A stretch of 64,000 nt of DNA from Thermoguttaceae bacterium (GTDB taxonomy: Bacteria > Planctomycetota > Planctomycetia > Pirellulales > Thermoguttaceae), in assembly GCA_017407125.1 (NCBI GenBank), contig JAFQXE010000045.1:388948-452947 (forward strand), given 5' to 3'. Shown here in pieces: positions 26,081 to 33,185 of this stretch. Every line of letters starts with the position of its first letter. Position 1 is the first letter of the stretch. Below the pieces are notes generated by a model, which did no database searches, was not told where the DNA came from, and saw only the letters and a program-made list of their open reading frames with translations. The position numbers and the translations under genes were made by a program.

Positions 26081-26677
26081 ATGGTGCACTCTACGCCTAA
26101 TTTTGAGTTGCCTGTTAAACTGATGACGTTTAATGAAAAAGAGGAGTGGTGGGAATGCCCTTTGTTTGGGGTCGAGGATAAACCTGTTATCGTATGGCTG
26201 GAGCCTTCGTATGAAGAGAAGCGTATATATTTTAATGTATATATGAAGTACGATAATGAACGGAGGCAAAATATATCTAGGTTGGTATCTGCTGTTCTAT
26301 TTCCACGAATGGAGGGAGCCATATCCGCTTGTATGACTTCGGATCATAACAGACTATTTTTTGATTTTGAGGGAAAAGTACGTGCGGAAGAAACGTTAGA
26401 AGAGGCTTTAACGTTTCCACTACTATTTTATGTAATGGATGCGCCTGCTTTATCGGCATGGACTATTCCGTACAGACCGAAACCGAAGAAGCAAGAAGAA
26501 TTGACAGAAGGCGAGCGTATTGCAAGGGAAAAGCGAATGGAGGAAGCTTATGCGGAATGGCTTATGCAACAAGAACTTCAGAAAAAGCAACTTCAAGAAC
26601 AAAAAGAACAAACAGAAAAAGAATGGGAGGAATGGGAGAAACGACAAGCTGAGGGAGACGATAAACAAGAAGATTAG
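26081..26677 (+). CDS. Cytoplasmic protein with Glu/Gln-rich helical tail, function unknown
   Basis: A 198-residue protein. A canonical AAAGGAGGG site seven bases before the ATG fixes the start. Residues 1-130 look like a compact alpha/beta domain rich in aromatic residues (EEWWECPLFG). From ~138 to the end it is a charged Glu/Lys/Gln coiled-coil (QQELQKKQLQEQKEQTEKEW). The N-terminal part faintly resembles small DUF6985-type proteins; I would not rely on this. It has no signal peptide. Composition is AT-rich relative to its neighbours. Confidence 0.6.
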   Translation: MVHSTPNFELPVKLMTFNEKEEWWECPLFGVEDKPVIVWLEPSYEEKRIYFNVYMKYDNERRQNISRLVSAVLFPRMEGAISACMTSDHNRLFFDFEGKVRAEETLEEALTFPLLFYVMDAPALSAWTIPYRPKPKKQEELTEGERIAREKRMEEAYAEWLMQQELQKKQLQEQKEQTEKEWEEWEKRQAEGDDKQED

Positions 26678-26689
26678 CGTTGTTTTTTC

Positions 26690-26950
26690 TATTGTTTCGT
26701 GTTCTGTGGGTTAAAACCCACGGCTATTAAAATTGAACCGCTGACGCGGTTCGGATGCGGCAGAGGACTGCCGCGATCCGGGCTGAACGGAGATTTTTCG
26801 GCGGGGCGTTGGACAAGGCGGCGCCTAAGGGCGCCGCACTCCCCCGGCGCAAGCGCTCCCCCGAGAGTATCGCTTGCTTCAATTGCTAATTGCTCATTGA
26901 TAATTGCTAATTCTTTCAACTCCTCACTCCTAATTCCTCACTTCTAACTT
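26690..26950. repeat. Mosaic of dispersed and iterated repeats
   Basis: GTGGGTTAAAACCCAC, GAACCGCTGACGCGGTTC and GGCAGAGGACTGCCGCGATC modules are followed by GGCGCCTAAGGGCGCC. Iterated AATTGCTAATTGCTC (about 26880-26912) and CTCCTCACTCCTAATTCCTC (about 26920-26945) runs come next. No gene is seen. Confidence 0.7.
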
Positions 26951-26972
26951 AAAAATCTCCCTCTCCCCGTCC

Positions 26973-27000
26973 TTGTCAAGAATTCTTATTAATGTATAAT
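26973..27000 (+). promoter_or_regulatory. Promoter of guaB
   Basis: TTGTCA (26973-26978), a 16-bp spacer and TATAAT (26995-27000), preceded by CTCCCCGTC. The leader is about 130 nt, with no riboswitch that I recognise. Confidence 0.65.
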
Positions 27001-27137
27001 GTATAAAAATTATACTTAAAAAGAGGAATTATACCCCAATTACCCCTGAAAATCACCCAGCCAGAGCGCGTTTGCAATGGGAAAATCGGATTGTTTCCCG
27101 ACTGCAAAACCGCTCGCAACCTCTGAGGTTCTACAAC

Positions 27138-28601
27138 ATGGATAAAATCAGATATCAGTGCATTACGTTCGACGACGTTCTTCTGGAACCGGCTTACAGT
27201 GAAATTGTGCCAGCCGACGTTGTCGTAAAAACCAATCTCACCAAGCGAATCCAGCTCAACATCCCGTTCATCAGCTCGCCCATGGACACGGTAACGGAAT
27301 CCGCCATGGCAGTTGCCCTCGCTCGGGAAGGGGGAATTGGAATTATTCATAAAAATCTGTCAATAGAGGCGCAGTGCGCTGAGGTGGAGAAGGTAAAGCG
27401 TTCTGCCAACGGGATTATCGTCAATCCAGCTACGCTCCACGAGGACGCCACGGTCGAGCAGGCGCGCATTATGATGGAGTCCAGCAACGTCTCCGGCATT
27501 CCAATTGTAGACGAAAACGGCTGTCTGAAGGGGATTATCACCAAGCGAGACCTCCGCTTCCTGGAAGAGAAAGATATTCCGGTTAGTCAAGTTATGACGA
27601 AAAATAATCTGGTAACGGTTACGGGAAATGTAACCCTTGAGGAAGCTGAAAAAATTTTAATGAAAAAAAAGGTGGAGAAACTTCTTCTGATTGACGAAAA
27701 GAATAAATTGACGGGACTTATTACGATTAAAGACATTGACATGACCCGTTCCTACCCCAACGCCTGCAAAGATTCGCTGGGCAGATTGAGAGTGGGAGCC
27801 GCCGTTGGAGTCAACGATTTTGATCGAATTGAAGCCCTCCTTGAAAAAGGCGTAGACGTTTTGGTTGTTGACAGCGCTCACGGGCACAGCAGCAACGTCC
27901 TCAAAACGGTCGCTGAAATCAAGAAACGATGGGATATCGACGTCATAGCCGGCAACGTAGTTACGGAAGAAGCGACGGAAGATCTCATCAAAGCTGGCGC
28001 GGACTGCGTTAAAGTTGGAATCGGACCTGGTTCGATTTGTACGACGCGCGTAGTCTCCGGCGTTGGCGTCCCCCAGATCAGCGCGGTAATGCACTGCGCC
28101 CAAGCCGCCGACAAGGCAGGCGTTCCGATTATCGCCGACGGCGGCATTCGGTTCAGCGGCGACATTACCAAGGCAATCGCAGCGGGCGCGTCCTGCGTTA
28201 TGTTGGGCGGCTTGCTGGCAGGGCTGGAAGAAAGCCCGGGAACCAAAATCATTTACCAGGGTCGTCAGTTCAAGACGTACCGCGGAATGGGTTCTCTGGG
28301 AGCCATGGTCAAGGGGTCAAGCGAACGCTATCGTCAGGGAAAAACCACCAAAGTAGAAAAACTCGTTCCAGAAGGCGTCGAAGGACGCGTCCCCTATAAG
28401 GGACCTCTGGGACCGTTCGTATACCAGTTGCTCGGAGGACTGAGAGCTGGTATGGGTTATTGCGGAACCAAAACCATTCAAGAATTGCGCACGGAAGCGA
28501 AATTCGTACAAGTTTCGCCTGCCAGTGTGCGGGAGAACCACCCCCATGACATCACCATTACACAAGAAGCTCCGAACTACTCTTCGGAGGACGTTTTCTA
28601 A
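27138..28601 (+). CDS. guaB: Inosine-5'-monophosphate dehydrogenase
   Basis: Oxidises IMP to XMP with NAD+, the committed step of GMP synthesis. At 487 residues it matches the bacterial family. The start MDKIRYQCITFDDVLLEP is canonical; an in-frame ATG at 27072 would only add leader-derived residues. Two CBS domains are inserted at about residues 95-205 (SNVSGIPIVDENG, KVEKLLLIDEKNKLTGLITI). The catalytic loop GPGSICTTRVVSG carries the nucleophilic Cys at about residue 304. The flap segment SLGAMVKGSSERY and the monovalent-cation loop are intact. Its last 56 bases overlap the start of the next gene in another frame. Confidence 0.97.
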   Translation: MDKIRYQCITFDDVLLEPAYSEIVPADVVVKTNLTKRIQLNIPFISSPMDTVTESAMAVALAREGGIGIIHKNLSIEAQCAEVEKVKRSANGIIVNPATLHEDATVEQARIMMESSNVSGIPIVDENGCLKGIITKRDLRFLEEKDIPVSQVMTKNNLVTVTGNVTLEEAEKILMKKKVEKLLLIDEKNKLTGLITIKDIDMTRSYPNACKDSLGRLRVGAAVGVNDFDRIEALLEKGVDVLVVDSAHGHSSNVLKTVAEIKKRWDIDVIAGNVVTEEATEDLIKAGADCVKVGIGPGSICTTRVVSGVGVPQISAVMHCAQAADKAGVPIIADGGIRFSGDITKAIAAGASCVMLGGLLAGLEESPGTKIIYQGRQFKTYRGMGSLGAMVKGSSERYRQGKTTKVEKLVPEGVEGRVPYKGPLGPFVYQLLGGLRAGMGYCGTKTIQELRTEAKFVQVSPASVRENHPHDITITQEAPNYSSEDVF

Positions 28602-29862
28602 GATTGCTTCGGTCGCCGACAATGGATTGTCGGTCTTGACCGCCCTCGCAGCGTCAGGCCTCGTTTTGACGAGCCTGACTGCTCCCGCCTTCGCCGATGG
28701 ATGGCAAGGCAGACACGCTTATTCGACGCCCGTCGTAGCTCCGACGGCGTCCGCACCGCAGGCGGCTACTGTAAAGCAGAACGCTTCGAAAGAAAAAGTT
28801 CATCTGGTTGCTTATACCGCCAACAGCGACAATCTTCAGTGGGCAACGCCTGCTCAGCCTCAGAACATCGGCGTTAAAACGATTCGTCAAACCGTTCGTC
28901 GAACTGCCTCTTCTGCTCCTTCTCCTTCTGTCAATACGGTTGCTCAAACCAGCAGTCCGTACAGCGATCCGTTTGGAGACAGAACTCCGAGAACTCCTGA
29001 CGGAAATCCGCCTGTAGAATTGGAATCCGTTCCCGGTTTTGACAGCGATTTGCCGGATGTCGGTTTGCCGGACGGCGCCACGATGCCGGAACTGGAATCT
29101 GTTCCGACAGCGCCAGCAGCTACCCCGGATGCCGCGTTGGATTCTGACGTTCCGATAACTCAGGATTTTGAAGACGCTGCGCCAGTTCCTCCCACGGTTG
29201 AAGACGCCGCTCCAGCCGCTCCGGTTCTGGAAGACGTTGGTCCGAGCGCGCCGAATTTTGATTCGGCTCCCGCGACTCCGACTAAACCGGCAACGCCCGC
29301 CGTTCCTCGCCGTTCAGTTGACAATTCCAACTTCGCACCGGCTTTGCCGACTGTCAAACCGCGCGATATCGAAGCTCCGTATATCAGCGCTGGCGAAGAT
29401 CCGCGCAATCGAATGAGAGAAAACTGCCCTCCGCTCAGCAGCCTCAAGCCGATTTCCCAGATTACCAATGACATTGCCGCTCCGGAAGGCGAATTCCCCA
29501 ACGAATGCACTCTCGGAGACGAACCGTTCGCCGGACGAAACTTCCAGCCGATTTGTTACTCCTGGGCTGCGCCTGGACTGGCAATCAACCCGCTGTACTT
29601 TGAAGAACCGGCTCTGGAACGATACGGACATTCCGCTTGCCCGATTATTCAGCCCGTCATCTCCGCCGGACACTTTGTCCTGACCGTTCCGGTTCTGCCG
29701 TGGCTGATGGCTATCGACCCACCGAACGAATGTCAGTACGTGTTAGGGTACTACAGACCGGGCGAATGCGCTCCGTACGTTATCGACCCGATTCCCTACA
29801 GCGTCCGAGCCGCTGTGGTTGAAGGAGGCGTCGCTACCGCTCTGATCTTCCTGATCCCGTAA
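28546..29862 (+). CDS. Exported Pro/Ala-rich protein overlapping guaB
   Basis: A 438-residue exported protein. A start at 28546 inside guaB is needed to supply the basic N-region (HKKLRTTLRRTFSK) of the signal peptide, whose hydrophobic core ends SLTAPAFA-DG at about residue 52. GGGAGA lies upstream of the ATG. Residues ~60-290 are low-complexity, rich in Pro, Ala, Asp and Val (repeats such as EDAAPVPP, EDAAPAAP). Residues ~295-438 form a compact Cys-containing domain (FAGRNFQPICYSWAAPGL, FVLTVPVLPWL, GYYRPGECAPY). I think this is a planctomycete-type cell-envelope protein of unknown role. The 56-bp overlap implies translational coupling to guaB, although no functional link is evident. Confidence 0.75.
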   Translation: MTSPLHKKLRTTLRRTFSKIASVADNGLSVLTALAASGLVLTSLTAPAFADGWQGRHAYSTPVVAPTASAPQAATVKQNASKEKVHLVAYTANSDNLQWATPAQPQNIGVKTIRQTVRRTASSAPSPSVNTVAQTSSPYSDPFGDRTPRTPDGNPPVELESVPGFDSDLPDVGLPDGATMPELESVPTAPAATPDAALDSDVPITQDFEDAAPVPPTVEDAAPAAPVLEDVGPSAPNFDSAPATPTKPATPAVPRRSVDNSNFAPALPTVKPRDIEAPYISAGEDPRNRMRENCPPLSSLKPISQITNDIAAPEGEFPNECTLGDEPFAGRNFQPICYSWAAPGLAINPLYFEEPALERYGHSACPIIQPVISAGHFVLTVPVLPWLMAIDPPNECQYVLGYYRPGECAPYVIDPIPYSVRAAVVEGGVATALIFLIP

Positions 29863-29871
29863 GACAAAATA

Positions 29872-29903
29872 AAAAAGAGCGCTCTGTGGTTTGAGCGCTC
29901 CAT
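29872..29903. terminator. Hairpin after the exported protein, possible terminator
   Basis: GAGCGCTC (29877-29884) and GAGCGCTC (29893-29900) with an 8-nt loop. Six A precede it, so it would terminate mainly on the minus strand. The T-run on the plus strand is poor. Confidence 0.5.
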
Positions 29904-29947
29904 TAAAACCGATTAGAAAAAAACATTCTGTTTGGTTTGGTTTCCGA

Positions 29948-29982
29948 GTCCCTGGCAGCGAAAGCTGTCAGGGACTTTTATT
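29948..29982 (+). terminator. Rho-independent terminator
   Basis: GTCCCTGGCAG (29948-29958) pairs with CTGTCAGGGAC (29965-29975), one G-U wobble, followed by TTTTATTT. It ends the guaB/exported-protein unit. Confidence 0.8.
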
Positions 29983-30001
29983 TGCTTTGTCTGAATTGAC
30001 G

Positions 30002-31981
30002 TTATTCTGCATCTGTTGATTCGACGTTCGTTTGAACCTTCTGGAACGCAGAAGGATTCTTCGGCATGTGCTGCCACGCTTTCAAAAGGGCAAATCCGCC
30101 GACAGCGGCAATAACCGTCAAAACGATAGCCGGCGTTACCTTCCAGTACAGCCAGTAACCAGCAGCGAACAGCGTCGCGTAAATGGCAACGCAGCCCAGC
30201 AGCGAGCAGAGCAATCCCATCGGGACGGGCCATTTCTCTCCGGTGGTCGGAATCGGATTGCCTTCTTTTTCAGCAACTTCGTAGACGCGCTTCCAGCCAG
30301 GGCCGCCCGCCTGAGATTTCTCAGCGAATGCGCGCAGCGTTTCCTGATCGCAGGGCTTGGTCAGCAGCGTAACGGTAATCCAGCCGATCGTTACGATAAC
30401 AACGCTCATAACCAGCTGATATCCAGGAACAAGCGAGAATTGCAGCGATGGCAGAATTTGAGTAACGCCGTCCTTCACAACAACGTTGCCGGCTTCGTCC
30501 AGCAACGGGAAGAACTTCTGGCACAGCGAAAGATGGAACATCTTGAAGTAAACGGCAACCGGGAAGGCGATGCTCATAGCGGCAATTTCCGACCAGGCGT
30601 TGATTCTCCACCAGAACCAGCGCAGCAGGAAGATAGCTCCCGTACCAGCGCCGATCATAACGATAATTTCAAATGCGGTCAGAGCCGATTTCAGGTTCAA
30701 GGCGACGAAGCTGGCGAGAACGATTTGAATCACAATCCAGATTCGACCGACCATAACCATGTTCTTCTCAGAGGCGCCTTTGTTGATGAATCGCTTGTAG
30801 AAGTCGTTGACCATGTACGAAGAACCGAGGTTAAGGTGAGTCGCAACGGTTGACATGTACGCGGCAAACAGAGAGGCAACAACCAAACCGAAAATACCGT
30901 GCGGAAGCAGGGTGATCATGGCAGGATACGCCATATCGTTTTTAATCAGTTCAGGAGAAAGCGTGCCGGAACTGAGAGTGGCTTGAATGTCCGCAACCGT
31001 CGGGAAGACAATCAAGGACGCCAACGCAACCAGAATCCACGGCCAGGGTCGAACGGCGTAATGGCAAATATTGAAGAAGAACGTCGCGCCGATGGCGTTG
31101 TTTTCGTCCTTCGCGGAAAGCATGTGCTGAGCGGTGTAGCTTCCTCCTCCGGGTTCAGCTCCAGGATACCATGCGCCCCACCACTGTACCAGCAACGGAA
31201 TGAGCAAGACGGTAATCACGATGGACGGGTCTGACATGTCCGGCAAAACGGAGAGTTTATCAGCAACAGCCGGGTGAGTAAACAGAGGCTGAAGACCTCC
31301 AACGTGCTGGACGGCAACGACAGCCGCCGCGACCGCGCCGGTCATGGAGATGATAAACAGAACGAAGTCCGCCCACAAAACCGCGCCGAATCCGCCGGTG
31401 GCAGAGAAGATAACGGTAATCGTACCGGCGACAATAGCGGTAATCCAGTCTGGAACGCCGAGCGTAACGCCGAAAATCTTAAGGACAGCCAGCGTAACGT
31501 TTCCCATAATGAGGATGTTGACCAGCATGCCCAGGTAGACGGTTCGGAATCCGCGGACGAACGCGGCGCTTGCTCCGCTGTAACGCTTTTCGTAGAATTC
31601 CAGGTCGGTCATGACGCCCAGACGCCGCCACAAAGCTGCGTAGATAAACACGGTCGTCAAACCGGCGGGAAGGAACGCCCACCAGCACCAGTTCCCGCTA
31701 ACGCCCTGTTCACGAACAAGCTGCGTTACCAGGTTGGGGGTGTCGGCGGCGAACGTCGTCGCTACCAAAGAAAAGCCCAAAAGCCACCATGGCATTGAGC
31801 GTCCAGAAAGGAAGAATTCCTGAGTGTTTTTGCTCGCTTTACGCATCGAGATGAACGTAATGGTCATAATCAGACCGATAAACGCTGCAATCAAAGTCCA
31901 GTCGAGCCAATTGAGCTTTTCCGACAAACCTTTGACGAAGTCGCAGTTAAACGGGCAGCCGTTTGCTAATAGTAAATCCAT
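30002..31981 (-). CDS. Sodium:solute symporter (SSS family)
   Basis: A 659-residue inner-membrane transporter with the LeuT-type fold of the SSS family. It has about 14-15 hydrophobic segments and the family signature region near residues 50-80 (NTQEFFLSGRSMPWW, GFSLVATTFAADTPN). It probably imports an organic solute with Na+. The SLC5-like N-terminus and long loops do not let me name the substrate. The neighbouring YhcH-family gene, co-directional and upstream, makes a sugar or sugar acid (for example sialic-acid-type) substrate an attractive but unproven guess. The leader between the two genes is an iterated TAGCT repeat. No strong Shine-Dalgarno site is visible. Confidence 0.88.
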   Translation of the reverse strand: MDLLLANGCPFNCDFVKGLSEKLNWLDWTLIAAFIGLIMTITFISMRKASKNTQEFFLSGRSMPWWLLGFSLVATTFAADTPNLVTQLVREQGVSGNWCWWAFLPAGLTTVFIYAALWRRLGVMTDLEFYEKRYSGASAAFVRGFRTVYLGMLVNILIMGNVTLAVLKIFGVTLGVPDWITAIVAGTITVIFSATGGFGAVLWADFVLFIISMTGAVAAAVVAVQHVGGLQPLFTHPAVADKLSVLPDMSDPSIVITVLLIPLLVQWWGAWYPGAEPGGGSYTAQHMLSAKDENNAIGATFFFNICHYAVRPWPWILVALASLIVFPTVADIQATLSSGTLSPELIKNDMAYPAMITLLPHGIFGLVVASLFAAYMSTVATHLNLGSSYMVNDFYKRFINKGASEKNMVMVGRIWIVIQIVLASFVALNLKSALTAFEIIVMIGAGTGAIFLLRWFWWRINAWSEIAAMSIAFPVAVYFKMFHLSLCQKFFPLLDEAGNVVVKDGVTQILPSLQFSLVPGYQLVMSVVIVTIGWITVTLLTKPCDQETLRAFAEKSQAGGPGWKRVYEVAEKEGNPIPTTGEKWPVPMGLLCSLLGCVAIYATLFAAGYWLYWKVTPAIVLTVIAAVGGFALLKAWQHMPKNPSAFQKVQTNVESTDAE

Positions 31982-32007
31982 AGTAATTCAAAAGGGTAAG
32001 GGGTTGA

Positions 32008-32060
32008 TGTTAGTAGCTATTAGCCTCTAGCTATTAGCTAGTAGCTAGAAGCTAAAAGCT
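32008..32060. repeat. Iterated TAGCT repeat upstream of the symporter
   Basis: TAGCTATTAGCCTCTAGCTA...GCTAGTAGCTAGAAGCTAAA: an 8-9 bp iteration of TAGCT units. It fills the gap between the YhcH-family gene and the symporter start and belongs to the family found at 17012 and 49650-49985. Confidence 0.75.
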
Positions 32061-32061
32061 C

Positions 32062-32568
32062 TTATACTCTACATTTGACGATAACCTTCCGGACGTGCTC
32101 CGGCTGGTCAACGTAAATCATGGAAGCGTGCAGGTCGTCGGGAGCGAAAATCGCCAGCTCTCCCGCGTTGACGATGACTTTATTGGGGGAGTCGACGTCT
32201 TCGGCGAAAAACGGCATCGTTTCCAGCTCAAACAGTTCGCAGTCGCCCTCGGCGTTATACGGCGTTTTAACCGCCAGCGTCGGAGTGTATTTGACCGCGC
32301 CCATGTATTCCCGACCGATAACGACGCAATGGATGTCAACGTACTTTTCGTGCTTTTCGATAACCGCTTCCCGCGGAGAATGGGACTCGTATTCCAACAC
32401 GTTGATATAGAGTCTGTCTCCAGCGTCGTCGGTTTCGATTTTGGTAATGCCGTTGGAAAGAGCGGAGAAATCCGCCTGCTTGAGAAATTTCAAACCGTCT
32501 CGGACGGATTCCGGATACGCGCTGAAAACGTCGCTGTCCGGGTCGAGTTGTGCGAGGTTGTACTTCAT
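32062..32568 (-). CDS. YhcH/YjgK/YiaL-family (DUF386) protein
   Basis: A 168-residue cupin-like protein of the YhcH family. Some members (NanQ) speed anomerisation of sialic acid; others are linked to sugar metabolism. Family signatures are YVDIHCVVIGREYMG, the acidic pair in CELFELETMPFF, and FAPDDLHASMIYV near the C-terminus, which holds the likely metal-binding His. I prefer the ATG at 32568 (MKYNLAQLDPD), which gives the usual family length. A TTG start at 32658 would add 30 residues, but its TTGACG is more likely part of a promoter. It precedes the SSS transporter in the same direction. Confidence 0.82.
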   Translation of the reverse strand: MKYNLAQLDPDSDVFSAYPESVRDGLKFLKQADFSALSNGITKIETDDAGDRLYINVLEYESHSPREAVIEKHEKYVDIHCVVIGREYMGAVKYTPTLAVKTPYNAEGDCELFELETMPFFAEDVDSPNKVIVNAGELAIFAPDDLHASMIYVDQPEHVRKVIVKCRV

Positions 32569-32819
32569 GTTCAAAAACGATAGAAAAAAGTCTTTTGCGT
32601 TTTCTGTCGACTGAGAAGAAATTGTGTATTGATATATTTGTTCTCTATAATCCGTCAACAGATATTATATAGAGTATAACATATTCAAACGGTTTTGAAT
32701 ACCACCCCGGCGGGAATTAGACGTATCTTTTAAATAAAAATGATAAAGAATCGGATTTATAACCAAAAAACCGGCTTGTCGAGAGGGGAAAAACGGGGGG
32801 GTTGCTAGAATAATTCAAT

Positions 32820-33010
32820 AATCGTAGCCCCCAGATTTATCTGGGGGACTTGATAAACGTTCCTCTCCAAAGCGCTCCCCCCCTATTCACTATCAGCCCC
32901 AGCTTCCTATAGGAAGCTGGGGCTGATAGTGAATAGGGATTTGTGCGTTATCTTAATATTGTTGTTTTATTTGATCCCACACCTAAAGGTGTGGGCTACG
33001 TTCAAATTGT
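32820..33010. repeat. Cluster of perfect palindromes
   Basis: Three perfect hairpins lie in a row: CCCCCAGA-TTTA-TCTGGGGG (32828-32847), a 58-bp palindrome (32881-32938), and CCCACACCT-AA-AGGTGTGGG (32976-32995). The outer two have the stem-TNNA-stem form shared by short palindromes across the window. No gene is found here. Confidence 0.85.
32881..32938. repeat. 58-bp perfect palindrome
   Basis: Two 29-nt arms with no loop and no mismatch, centred on CCTATAGG. Arm ends are CCCTATTCAC and GTGAATAGGG. It is the longest perfect inverted repeat I see in the window. Confidence 0.95.
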
Positions 33011-33054
33011 CCGCGCGTTCTCTCAAATTACTGTATAGAAAGTTCCGAAAAATA

Positions 33055-33160
33055 GAACTATCTGGCGAGTAATGAAATTAAACCGCAAAGAACACAAAGA
33101 ATCAATCGGCGAAAATCCGTTTCATCCGTCAAATCCGTGTACGGACTGACCCGCGCAAAC
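33055..33160. repeat. Iterated CCGCAAAGAA / AATCCGT repeat
   Basis: AACCGCAAAGAACACAAAGAA is followed by GAAAATCCGTTTCATCCGTC and AAATCCGTG. The second block recurs at about 10510-10545 and, inverted, at 46055-46090. It lies just downstream of the DUF4159 gene. Confidence 0.7.
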
Positions 33161-33185
33161 GGTAGGAACCAACTTGCCAGACGAG

